This document shows, one piece after another, positions 8,070 to 17,739 of a stretch of 64,000 nt of DNA. Source of the DNA: Zygaena filipendulae (Eukaryota; Arthropoda; Insecta; Lepidoptera; Zygaenidae); contig CAJRBF020000015.1 in the NCBI GenBank assembly GCA_907165275.2, forward strand, positions 62,001 to 126,000. Direction: 5' to 3'. Each line of letters opens with the position of its first letter. The stretch's first letter is position 1. The notes under the pieces were generated by a model. It made no database searches. It was not told the DNA's origin and saw only the letters and a list, made by a program, of their open reading frames with translations. The translations under genes were made by a program, and so were the position numbers.

Positions 8070-8566
8070 ATCCTGACATTATAATAGCCGATCTTCAAGG
8101 TTTTAAAGATGCGAATAATAAATTCATTGTTAAAGAAGTGGCAATTGCAACAAAATACCAAACACAAACATTTTTAGTTAAACCACCATACTCCTATAAT
8201 TTTTTAACATTCGAAGAAAAAAAACAAGTTCAGTGGTTGCAACGAAACAGAGGTATTTACTGGAATGAAGGCTATATAGATTATAGAGAGTTTCAACGAG
8301 TCATCGCTCCTTATTTAGAACATAAAAAGGTCCTAGTAAAAGGAATCGAAAAAATCAAGTGGATCAAAGAATTATGCTCTAATTGCGAAGTTATAGATTT
8401 AAGCAAGAAACTTGAAGAAATAAGCTTTTCAAACTTTTCTACATTACATAAAGTGTACTGTACTGATTTATTCAACCATAACTGTGTTAATCATAAGAAA
8501 TATTGTGCGTTAAAAAATGTAACTTGTTTAAAATTATGTTATTTAGAAAACTATTTTAGTAATTGA
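8066..8566 (+). CDS. Polinton protein of unknown function downstream of the capsid gene, 166 aa
   Basis: Starts in an ATGA overlap with the capsid gene, so it is part of the same transcription unit. The opening IIIADLQGFKDANNKFIVKEVAIA resembles the first strands of an RNase H-like 3'-5' exonuclease, with DLQ where an active enzyme would have DxE. Later it has WLQRNRGIYWNEG and a His/Cys-rich tail (FNHNCVNHKKYCALKNVTC). I infer a degenerate exonuclease-like fold, possibly non-catalytic. The similarity is judged by eye and is weak. It is the last plus-strand gene of the structural block. Confidence 0.6.
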   Translation: MNPDIIIADLQGFKDANNKFIVKEVAIATKYQTQTFLVKPPYSYNFLTFEEKKQVQWLQRNRGIYWNEGYIDYREFQRVIAPYLEHKKVLVKGIEKIKWIKELCSNCEVIDLSKKLEEISFSNFSTLHKVYCTDLFNHNCVNHKKYCALKNVTCLKLCYLENYFSN

Positions 8567-8915
8567 AATCTATCACTTTTAATTTTTTCATTAAAAATAA
8601 TTAATAATAACTTGGTTTTTTTTGCTAAACCTTAACCTCGTATAGTATTATGAAAACACCGATTTTATTAGCCCATTGTTTTATTACAAAAACATATATG
8701 AATATAAATATAGTCATCTTACATAAACAAATAACAAATTTTACACGTTATACTGTCGTTGAAATTTGTTAATTAATGCTTCAGTACCATCCAAAATATT
8801 ATTTGTAGAACTTTCATCCTGAACTGGATATTGAGCCGTCACTAGCGCCATCGACTTGGATTGCTAACATACTTTGTCTTCCTCTATGTTATTTTCTTCA
8901 TCTTACTTATTAATT
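8567..8915. other. Gap with a degenerate duplicate of the 3' end of the minus-strand gene
   Basis: AT-rich spacer between convergent genes. Bases 8755-8870 resemble 8936-9056 (for example GTTAATTAATGC, ATCCAAAATAT, GGATATTGAGCC). That makes them a diverged tandem copy of the last 40 or so codons of the minus-strand gene at 8916-9362. In this copy the C-terminal frame is still open, but a small deletion breaks it from what would lie upstream. I see no separate gene. Confidence 0.6.
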
Positions 8916-9362
8916 TTACATGTATAAACATGCACTATAGCCGCATATTGTTTTTGAAATTTTGTTAATTAATGCCTCAGCATCATCCAAAATATGATCT
9001 GTTGCACTTCCATCCTTAACAGGATATTGAGCCTTCACTAACACCAACGAATTTTCTGGATTGCTTACGTCAGTAATGCTAAGTTTAATTAGCTTTGTTG
9101 TTTTCCTTAACGGCTCCCTGCTGGCTACGAATGTGGTGCCAAAGCTCCTCTTTTTAACACTCTGCTTGCTCAATGAACTGCATGCTCTATCTTCGTTCTT
9201 GTTAAACACCTCTTCAAAGGCGGCTTGTGTGGTTTGTGAAAGCAACGTTGGCTGCAGCTTTCTGGACTTTTTCCTTTTGCTGACTTCAGGAAATTCTTGA
9301 CTAAACCCTTCTAGAGGATCTTGTGCGCATTGTTCATATACTATATCACTAGGAGTAGACAT
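8916..9362 (-). CDS. Small Polinton protein of unknown function, 148 aa
   Basis: I choose the ATG at 9360-9362 (MSTPSDIVYEQC); an upstream in-frame TTG would add only four residues. The N-terminal half is polar and basic with a KRKKSRK cluster that could be a nuclear localisation signal. The C-terminal half has a KLIKLSITDVSNPENSLVLV strand-like region and a helix DHILDDAEALINKISKTI. I do not recognise it. It is convergent with the capsid block and upstream of PolB in minus-strand order only by position. The 3' third is duplicated just downstream at 8755-8870. Confidence 0.55.
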   Translation of the reverse strand: MSTPSDIVYEQCAQDPLEGFSQEFPEVSKRKKSRKLQPTLLSQTTQAAFEEVFNKNEDRACSSLSKQSVKKRSFGTTFVASREPLRKTTKLIKLSITDVSNPENSLVLVKAQYPVKDGSATDHILDDAEALINKISKTICGYSACLYM

Positions 9363-9374
9363 GATCTGAAACAA

Positions 9375-9955
9375 TCAAAAAATTATAATCGGTCCACTTA
9401 TCAGAATAATAGTAGGTACTTAACAAATAAAAAATGCATGCTTACAATTCCAAATCGATACGAAGCTGATGACAGTACCTCAGTCGAGCGCGTCTCGGTA
9501 ATGACTGTTCGAGGAGCTAAACAAAACTACAGTGCCTATGTGTTGAAGTTTCCAAGTTGGAACATGTCTAAACATGTTACTGTTTGTACAAGCACAGAGA
9601 CTGATGATCATATTTCTATGTTGTAATGTTATATGTTATTATTGTGATTATAATGAAACATGTCGGTACATGTTCAAACAGCAACATTGTATTTATATCA
9701 AAGTGAAAGTCAAATAAAACTCTTGGTTTTAATGTAATTTAAAATTTATTTATATTTCAGAAAACACTAAAATTAACTTACACTGTATTCATATTTACTT
9801 AATATTAATACATATCTATTACATAATATTGCTTACAATTTCGTATATAATTATAATAATCATTATCCTACGGATAATTAAAACAATCTTATTTCTACCT
9901 AATATTTTATAATACTCTATATTAATAGTTACATTCTATGAAATAGTGAAAAAAA
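9375..9955. other. AT-rich spacer in the Polinton
   Basis: No supported gene. It contains two palindromic pairs built on ACATGT (9560-9579 and about 9657-9680) and then strongly AT-rich sequence with several AATAAA-like motifs, which probably holds the polyadenylation region of the minus-strand PolB transcript. Confidence 0.45.
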
Positions 9956-12900
9956 TTAAGCAGTACAACCAAATATTGTCTGATTACCCCAGGCGATGGT
10001 TGTCACCTTATCTGATTCTAACAACCGCTTATCATCATTGGCTGAAAGAGCAATTTTATTTACGGATTGAGTAAATATTTCATGCTTGATTGTTTTAAAC
10101 AAAACGTTTCTTTTTCGAACGACATCACAATTGTATAATACATGTTTATAGTCTGATGCATGCAAATTTTTAATTACATTTCGTTTTGTTCCTTTTGCTT
10201 TTTTAATCGTTCTATCTGAAGTTTTAATACAATAAAGCTTTGACCTTAACCCTACAAACTCCTTAACTATCTTACCACCCATTTCATCCTTAAACAACCC
10301 AGGAATCTTTTTGTTTACAATTGGCAAACCAAACTCGTTATTGTAATCGTAACTGCTAGTATCAAAATATTTTAGAAAATTCATTTTAAAATCTCTGTAA
10401 ACATCTTCTGTCTGTATATTGTAAATAAAACTATCAGTATCAGTATAACATACTTCAATACGATTTTCGTAAAATGGCTTTATTACTGAGTAATGGAAGT
10501 CATACATATGACTTTTAGAAAGTTCGAGTACAGCAAATCCAATGTAGATCGGCTTGTTTAGAACAACCCTTGAACGTTTCATTTGTATTGCTACTAGGTC
10601 GTCAGAAAATATTGATGCGCTGTGAAAATTTGGGTTGGCTATCAACTTCTCGGCACCAATAAATTTTTTTGTTTGGTTATTCATGTCTGACCACTTATTT
10701 ATCAATCGTACATCTACCCATTGTTCTGTGTTTTCCAATGTTTTTCCAAATATACTATTATTTAACAACTTAAAAAAATCTTGTTCAAAAACAGATTGAG
10801 CTCTTTGACGCAGCTCAGTATTAAGGTCTATATATTGTTTTAAAAAATTACTTTGTTTGAAAGTTATAGCTCGATGGATTTTTCTTAAAACCAAACCGTG
10901 TTCTAAGCATTTTTTAAGGTGAACGTAATGAATAACGTAGTGATATTTGTCATATAAGTTGGGTATTAATTTTTTTGTTTTTCCTGTGGGAGATTTAATT
11001 TTTTCAGGACAAAATGGAAAATCATTGTGTTGGGTGTGTAAATTTGGAGGATAAAATAAATCAACCTCAAGAATAAAGCCATTTTCAGCGTCATCCGTAA
11101 TGTGTACTATATTTATCTCTAACTTCTTAATTTCACTATCGCTTAAAAATCTGAAGTCTGAATGAGGTAATGTTTGACACATACTATATCCATACAAATT
11201 ATTACAATCTAAATACATAATGTACGAGCTTGGCGTAGAGGGGTCAAAAGTTTCCAGATATCTATGATTAGCTTTAGCGTGTCGTTTGGAGCACATGCAC
11301 ACGCCACCTCTAATACCTTGTTGTATCAAACGAAAAATTTCTAAATCACTTATAAGTTCCAACCGAACGCGAGTTTTTAAAAGCATTGCATCAAATGAAA
11401 GACTTGGTGCAGTAAGATAAAAGGCGGGATCGAGTTGATAATATTGTTTACATGTTAATCTAAAATTTTCATAGATATCAGTCAACAAAAGGACGTCTGA
11501 CTCGAGATACAAATCAGTAAATTGACCCATATTATTAATAGAAAACTCAAGTCACATCGCTCGAGCGTGTTCGTAATCTTCATCGGTAATTGACTCATTC
11601 GTAAGCGAGTTAAAAAAACGGTCTTTAGACGGTAAACAGGTATCAGCATATCGTTCCCAACTAGACATGTAATCATATGGATACACTCCTTTTCGAGTGA
11701 GCAGATTAAAGTGTTTTTCATCAGGATAGTAAGATTTTAAGTATCTAAATTCATCCTTTTTCATGGTTGCGGCTAACTTTTCTATGCTTGTCCCCAAAAA
11801 CTTGAATGAATCCACAAATCTTATTTGAAAATAATCTTGTCCAGAAATCGGAATAAACTTTGTGAAAGAAATATAGTTTTCTTTTGTTTTCGGTATTACC
11901 TTAATAGACCCAGGGGCTTTCCCTAATTCTTTGATAAAAAGATGACAATCATAACCAGACAGGTTATGAAAGACAACAGGCAAGAACTTTGGTACTTGAT
12001 ATTTTAAATTACAGTAACTATGAGCAGCGCCACGGAACTGTCCTGTCAAATGACAATGATCACGAACTTTATCTACTGTTATTAGACCCTCGCAAATGTG
12101 ACAAGTCTCTGCGTTCTCATAATTATAAGCATCAGTATCAGTAAAAACCATAGGCACGTTTTTATTTAATATTTCGCTGATTTTCTTTGCATCGTCACAA
12201 ATAGATTTAACAAACTTATCAGCACAATCACGTCCTCTATATGAGGTTATGTGGTTGTATCGTGAATCTACTGTACAAACGAGGTGATAGGCAAAAGCTA
12301 CAGGTACATGTCGCTGTTGAGTCACTGTAGAAGATTTTAACGGATCGGGTTCGCAACTATCGTAAGTTTCGAGCATAGCTTCAAAATCTGCATAAACAAC
12401 AAAAGGAACGTTTTGCTTTCGGTCATAATTTTTAAATTCTATAAAGGAACCTTTTGGAGGTAATTCGGTAGCCACACCTCCGCAGATATGAGAACATAAC
12501 TGATCGTTCGAGTTGAAAAATTGTAAACAATGATCGCAAAAGTGCAATTTGTTACAATGCTTAGTAATTTGACTTCTAACAAGACGCGACAGATCCTTTA
12601 TCAAACAGTAATGCGACATATCACCTTCTTCAAGATAAAGTAAATGAATAACTTTTTTGTTCAATGCGTCTGATTTGTAAAGTGGACCGACCACTAACTT
12701 CTTATCATTTAAACCGTATACAAAAATACATATATGCGGATTGTTCTGTTCAAACCGAGCGATGTCTGAGAAACTCATTGGGAACGATAAGCCATCCACG
12801 TTCAACACGTCACTAAATTTAGGATAAGATGAAACTCTATCAGAATGACGTTGAGCAGGATACAAAGCAGCAGTTACTGACCATAAAAAACAAAAATTAT

Positions 12901-13477
12901 CATTATTCTTTATATTTAAACAGGCTTTCTTTGATTTGATTAAAGCCGGCAACTCAATGAAACTTGAACCACGCAAAGGCTGGTATTTGTTTATGTTAAC
13001 TTCTAAATGGGAATTATGCAAAAATGTCCAACCACTATCACGCTCTTGAAATTCACTTGCTTTTTTGATCAAACTGGTTTTTACCTCGAAAAATAAAGTA
13101 TCAAGATTGCAATTTTGATAAAGAGTAAAATTTTTCGTGCCAAATGATTTTAACTCTTGGGAATCATTTTTTAACAAGAGAAAAACTCCAAAATATTCGA
13201 AATTGGCCTTGACACAGTGATGTTGCTTAAGTGACATTTCAATTAACGATTTGATTTTAGTTTGTATATGATCTAAAAAACTTTCTATTGAAGTCTGATC
13301 CTCAGAATCCGATGATGTAACTTTATATGAGGCTATTCTGTTGCGAAAAGCGGAATTAATTTTGAGGATACCTTCACTTAATGTAGAATAATTTTTATTT
13401 TTATGATCAGTACTTCGCAAGTGACCTATCCAACGAACACGACTAACAAAAACTTTGCAATCTTCACAATACGGCAT
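9956..13477 (-). pseudogene. Protein-primed DNA polymerase B, with one in-frame TGA
   Basis: Replicates the linear element from protein-primed ends. It spans 1174 codons including the terminal stop, interrupted only by a TGA at 11552-11554 (codon 642). Both sides are in the same frame with no indel. The N-terminus has a C2H2-like finger (YCEDCKVF to HKNK) and a DNFCFLWSVTAAL region. Exonuclease motifs are VYADFEAML (about 359) and NLSGYDCHLF (about 501). An HNH/endonuclease VII-like Cys-His cluster (CHICEG to RDHCHLTG to YCNL, about 456-492) lies between them. After the TGA come motif A DCNNLYGYSM, motif B NNSIFGKT and motif C YTDTDS (about 1010). The break is a nonsense mutation or a readthrough stop (TGA followed by C). 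Confidence 0.9.
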
Positions 13478-13579
13478 TATGTTAAATTACTATGAATGAC
13501 ACTAAAAACTAAAACTAAATGGAGATACTCCGCAGAAGCTTGTGAAATAAATAGTGTAGGTAAAAATAATTTAAATTAT

Positions 13580-13931
13580 CTACTTAAAACCTTTGTCACT
13601 AAAAAATACAGGTTCGCTATCAGTAAACAGCTCGTGTGCTTTGTGCATAAACTTTTGCAAGGCTCCCCACTGCGAAGTATCCCGATTTAATTTTAATTTC
13701 AAAGCCACTTGCGCTGACCGCCACCGTTGATCTGGCTGTGCGGTCGCAGCCTCTTCAGTATTATAAACTCGTACCTCTATATAAAAATCTCCTTCCAGAT
13801 GTTTATCCCGGCGAACTTTCCCGCCGGGGACTCGAGTGCTGAGGTAGGTCTGGAGGCCGGTGTTGGTAGACAGCTTATTTGTTTGTTTTGTCACCGGCTC
13901 CAGACCGAAGAGGCCTCGTTCGTATTCCGAG
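13580..13931 (-). CDS. Spliced Polinton cargo gene, last exon
   Basis: The 3' exon of a multi-exon minus-strand gene. The acceptor is a T-rich tract ending GACAG at 13932, and the frame runs to a stop at 13580. The encoded C-terminal domain is mixed alpha/beta and rich in charged residues: EYERGLFGLEPVTKQTNKL, GDFYIEVRVYNTEEA, then WGALQKFMHKAHELF. I do not recognise the family. Its GC content is higher than that of the neighbouring PolB and capsid genes, which fits recent capture from a cellular genome. It ends just upstream of the PolB start, on the same strand. Confidence 0.65.
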
Positions 13932-14274
13932 CTGTCAAAAAAATAAAATAAAAAAATGTTACACAACTTAACCGATATTACCCATTATCTACCTAAAAGT
14001 CTAAAAGATAAATAATGAACAAGTTAAATTTTAAAATAAATTTTTTAGTTTGTAACTTATAATAAATAAGTTGGTTCACAGTAACCGGTTAATAAGGCTA
14101 CTGCTGTATAAAATATATAGGAATGTATAGTATAAAACACTCAAGCCACTACAAAAATTGTCGTGGTTCGATAGCAAACAGATGGCAACACGGCATAACA
14201 CACAAGAAATAAAGTTCAAAACAGACATTTCAAAATACTAATAGGTATTCAATGTAAAATTTCTATTTACCCAC

Positions 14275-14340
14275 CTCGTTGAAGTCGACGCACTCCTGCT
14301 GTCGCTGCTGCGGCTACTGGTGTCAGGCTTCTTTTTGGAT
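14275..14340 (-). CDS. Spliced Polinton cargo gene, internal exon B (66 nt)
   Basis: Bounded by an acceptor (TTTTACAG) and a donor (GAG followed by GTGGGT). It is 22 codons long and keeps the frame between its neighbours; both introns are phase 2. It encodes a Lys stretch followed by a Ser/Arg-rich linker (SSRSSDSRSASTST). The intron to the last exon is 343 bp and the intron to the exon upstream is 121 bp. Confidence 0.62.
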
Positions 14341-14461
14341 CTGTAAAATACATTTTAATTTTTCATTACTAAATGTTAAAGACAACTATTGCATAAATCC
14401 CCCAGTGCAACATCATATTAAACTAAAAAATCTTATTAAACAGTGCATAAACAATTCTTAC

Positions 14462-14578
14462 CTAACCGACAATGCCGAAGCCTCTAGCGCTCTTTTCGGT
14501 GCCCTTTTTTTTGGCTTTTCTACCGGCGCGGCAGCCACTGCACCCTGGATCTCATCCGATGAATACTCAATATCCGAC
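14462..14578 (-). CDS. Spliced Polinton cargo gene, internal exon A (117 nt)
   Basis: Acceptor AATTTCAG at its 5' side and donor TTAG/GTAAGA at its 3' side. It encodes an acidic start (SDIEYSSDEIQGAV), an Ala/Pro stretch and a basic cluster KPKKRAPKRAL that looks like a nuclear localisation signal. All three exons join in one open frame, and three consistent splice junctions in a row are unlikely by chance. Confidence 0.62.
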
Positions 14579-14834
14579 CTGAAATTTAAAACATTATTTG
14601 TTATAACTTTTATTTAATTTTTTTTTACAGTACACAACACATATGACATGTTCTTAAACACATTTTATCTTGCCAAATAATTTAAATCAGATGCGTATCC
14701 TAAATTATGTGTACCTAATTTGTTAACACAATGACTTTACAACAACTTCACACAATAACTTTAAAACCATAATATAGAACCTCCAAATTATTCTCAATAA
14801 ATTAGAATAAAATGTAAATAATGCAAGTACTTAC

Positions 14835-14900
14835 GTACATTTTTGATTTATCCTTACTGCGTCGATGCACTTTAATCAAGAGATGAATTAATTATAATGC
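14835..14900 (-). other. Probable first exon and promoter-proximal region of the spliced gene
   Basis: A near-ideal donor, TAC/GTAAGT, lies at 14834/14835, preceded on the minus strand by AAAATG. About 25-90 bp upstream is a TATA box (14920-14927), so this is likely the 5' exon. The ATG joins the next exon in the expected frame only if a downstream GAG acceptor is used, so the true start codon remains unresolved. The right boundary given is approximate. Confidence 0.4.
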
Positions 14901-14919
14901 CATTTAATTGACACCCGTG

Positions 14920-14927
14920 TTTTTATA
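14920..14927 (-). promoter_or_regulatory. TATA box for the spliced minus-strand gene
   Basis: Reads TATAAAAA on the minus strand within GCTCTATAAAAACACGGG. It lies 85-90 bp upstream of the donor of the putative first exon, a reasonable spacing for a short leader exon. Confidence 0.5.
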
Positions 14928-15040
14928 GAGCAAAAAAAACAAACTAAGCAAAATGTCTTTACCACAGATGATGGAACGAACTAGATATGGCATCGAGCGT
15001 AACGTAACGAATTCGGTAAATACGTGTACCTACTTACTTT

Positions 15041-15119
15041 TTCATGAACACATTGATTTGCGTTATACAATTGCAGAATAAAAGTAGATTTTCGAAATAT
15101 AACCAAAATTCAAAAACAG
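15041..15119 (+). repeat. Direct repeat left of the IAP gene
   Basis: About 79 bp resembling 15981-16060 beyond the IAP gene. Shared segments include CATTGA-TT-CGTTAT-C-ATTGCAGAATA and AAATATAACC-AAA. The two copies are diverged, with several substitutions and small indels, and lie about 940 bp apart with the IAP gene between them. Confidence 0.6.
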
Positions 15120-15286
15120 TAACTAAGTATTTGTTCCTTGAAATAAAAATATGCACACGAGCATTTGTGTTTATAATTTCCACTGATATCCCCTCCACGC
15201 CTCTTTCTATTATTTACCTACCATAAATCGCGCCGACTGCCCCGACAAACTTTGAGCGCGACTCATTTGTATACTACACCGATAAG

Positions 15287-15868
15287 ATGGCGCACGAACG
15301 GCAAACTCCTAGCGCCATGTCGAGTGAGGAGGAACGTTTAAACTCATTTGTAAATTGGCCACTGGCATACTTGTCACCGGAAAGTTTGGCAAAAAGTGGT
15401 TTCTATTTCATAGGTCGCGGTGACGAAGTGCGTTGTGCGTACTGCAATGTCGAGATAATGAACTGGTTGCAACTCGACGAACCTGACCAAGAACACAGGC
15501 GGTGGTCACCGCGGTGTCCACTATTTCGCTCCATTGCTGATACATCATTTGATCGCGACGAGTGCGGCATATTCGGTGCAGACACTAATTATATAGACCC
15601 CCACGTTAAGACGCTTAGGGAACATGCGCAAAAAGAGCACCACCACAACAACGTTGTCGCCAACACTACTACGCAAGTTCCTCACGAAACTGACGAGAAA
15701 ATGTGCCAGGTAGATAAGTGTTGTAAAGTTTGTTTCGATGAAGAGTGCAATGTATGTTTGACGCCGTGCGGACATGTGGTTGCATGCGCCGCGTGTAGTT
15801 TTTCCATTCACAATTGTCCAGTGTGTAGACGTCCTATTGTAAATGTTGTAAGGTTGTATTTCTCTTGA
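15287..15868 (+). CDS. iap: BIR-RING inhibitor of apoptosis (IAP)
   Basis: A 193-residue IAP. One BIR domain (residues about 17-82) has zinc ligands C50, C53, H70 and C77 in C-x2-C-x16-H-x6-C spacing. A C-terminal RING (CKVCFDEECNVCLTPCGH... CPVC, residues 146-180) would give ubiquitin-ligase activity. IAPs of this type in insect viruses and their hosts block caspases or pro-apoptotic IAP antagonists. Single BIR plus RING is smaller than the usual two-BIR baculovirus and insect proteins. The gene faces away from the spliced gene. The frame is intact and the start ATG follows GATAAG. Confidence 0.95.
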   Translation: MAHERQTPSAMSSEEERLNSFVNWPLAYLSPESLAKSGFYFIGRGDEVRCAYCNVEIMNWLQLDEPDQEHRRWSPRCPLFRSIADTSFDRDECGIFGADTNYIDPHVKTLREHAQKEHHHNNVVANTTTQVPHETDEKMCQVDKCCKVCFDEECNVCLTPCGHVVACAACSFSIHNCPVCRRPIVNVVRLYFS

Positions 15869-15980
15869 ATGAAAAACAATAATTTAAAGTAATTTTTTGG
15901 TAAATACCAGTTATGACATTAAATTTGTTTGGATTAAACACGCTAAATATATATTATCGTTGTGTGTATTATTTATTCCC

Positions 15981-16060
15981 CATGTACATTGAATTACGTT
16001 ATGCGATTGCAGAATACAAGTATATTTTTCAAAATATAACCGAAAATTGAAACTTCAAAA
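15981..16060 (+). repeat. Direct repeat right of the IAP gene
   Basis: Partner of 15041-15119: CATGTACATTGAATTACGTT, then GCGATTGCAGAATACAAG and AAAATATAACCGAAAATTG. Together the pair brackets the IAP gene and about 170 bp of its 5' flank. Confidence 0.6.
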
Positions 16061-17208
16061 ATGTAAATGTACCTACTTGTTAAAATAAAATTTCAAACTT
16101 ATTAAGGAATGGACTAGATTCATAAGTTTCTCATCAATATGCCGCATCTATTATGTGTCGAGTGCAATGGTTCAATTATTTCCATTGTAACAAGTTACTG
16201 CATGCCAAGCAAATACTTATACTTACCGGTATCACCAATGATACTATTCTCATGTATTATCTACCAGTTATTTCCTCGGTTTCGCTCACATGAATTCCAA
16301 ACTCTCTCAGACATTTTTTTTTTTTTTTACGAAATGATAAGTAGGTATGACATTTTTGAACCCAAAGTATAAGTAGAGTAGGTATATCAAATTTTATGAA
16401 AAACCTTTCAATAATTCTGAAGATTGTTTGGATGGATAGAGATAAAAAAATATGGAACATTTAAATGGTTATTAATGTTTTTACAAATGCAAATAACACT
16501 CAGTTGAGTTTTTTAGAACAGAGTTATCTCGATATTACAGACAGAAAATCGTATTTTAGTTATATTTAGATTCAACTTGATGGGAAAGCGACGGCGCGCG
16601 ATGACATTTCATCGAATTTTATAAATAATAAACATGCGCGGACCGTGGAACCGTGGTGATCAGCACTTTAGAGTTATGTGAACAATAAGTATACGTACTG
16701 ATTGCAGAAACAGTACCTACAAACGACAAGTGCTTGAAGTCATAAAAATTATATTTTATACCTCTTAAATATATTATAAGCAAATATTTTTTGTAAACCG
16801 CGGGAAATAGTTCCAGCTTTAAGACTTCGTTATCACTGTCATAATTTCCAAATAGACCAATTTTCATGAGTTTTGGTATTTTGTTTTTCTACATAATAAT
16901 TTATGTTTTGCGTTAAATTCTCAGATTAACTGTATGTTTATTAATGCAACGTAATAAAGACATACATGAACCATTTAAACAGAAACATGTGTGGTTATTA
17001 CATATTTGCTAACCGTACCGAATGTCAAAGGTAAGTAAAAAAATAAAGATAAGTAGTAAGCGAAGCGAAGGGAAACATACAGTACAGTACAGTCTCTGCT
17101 GTTGCGATTTAGACATTGCGAGTGCTTAGAATCTTTGTGTTCACTGCGTAAAGTTATGGTGTCCTCGAGTCAATCTGATCACAAAATATGTGCTTTATTT
17201 ATAACTCA

Positions 17209-17350
17209 GTGACGACTTGAGCAATCTAGCCCTAGTTTCTGATTTACAGAAGATCGTTGAGCCAATCTGGTGCCGAATTTGATTCGGCGACGACTTGAGC
17301 AATCTAGCCTGAAAATCTGAAACTTTGAAGATCGTTGAGCCAATCTGGTA
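17209..17350 (+). repeat. Two-copy tandem repeat in the Polinton right arm
   Basis: Two units of about 70-75 bp, each starting CGACTTGAGCAATCTAGCC and ending GATCGTTGAGCCAATCTGGT. Within a unit, TTGAGCAATCTAG and TTGAGCCAATCTGG are related to one another, so the array has a shorter ancestral motif. No function is known. Confidence 0.65.
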
Positions 17351-17739
17351 CTGAGTTTAAATATATGCTTCAACATTAACTGTGGAGAGACACCTGACAA
17401 TATAGTGAACATAATAGTTTCTAACATAAGTATAATTCAATTATTAAATTCAAAGTTTTTACGTATAACTTGTATGTGCTTATGTGTGATGAAAATACTT
17501 AATAGTTCCGCGGTACAGGCAGATAGTTCAGGTATGTTTTTATTTATTCATAATTTGGTAACTAAACATGCAAACGGGTTATTATTGTTTGTTTTTTGTT
17601 GTACGATCGACATGTGAATCTTTGCATGATCCATATGACAGATACATTTTTTAAATCAGTATATTATAATAATTATTGTTTTCACCGCTCCTAGCGAAAG
17701 AACGACATTCGTTGTTTTGTTGCATGGTTGATCAAATAA

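Larger units (their letters stand above)
15869..17739. other. Polinton right-end non-coding region
   Basis: 1.87 kb with no supported gene. It holds the second direct repeat (15981-16060), a T-run at 16315-16328 and two tandem copies of a 70-75-bp motif at 17209-17350 (CGACTTGAGCAATCTAGCC... GATCGTTGAGCCAATCTGGT). AT-rich subterminal sequence runs up to the TIR. The short open frames here are not convincing. Confidence 0.5.

Noticed and set aside
9321..9626. Plus-strand open frame of 101 codons opposite the small Polinton gene
   Set aside because: It overlaps the start of the minus-strand gene, has no recognisable domain, and reads through AT-rich spacer.
11530..11552. Frameshift in polymerase B
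   Set aside because: The two halves are in the same frame (distance a multiple of three); the only lesion is one TGA.
16619..16867. Minus-strand 82-codon frame in the Polinton right arm
   Set aside because: No domain, AT-rich composition and no conserved feature; not distinguishable from chance.
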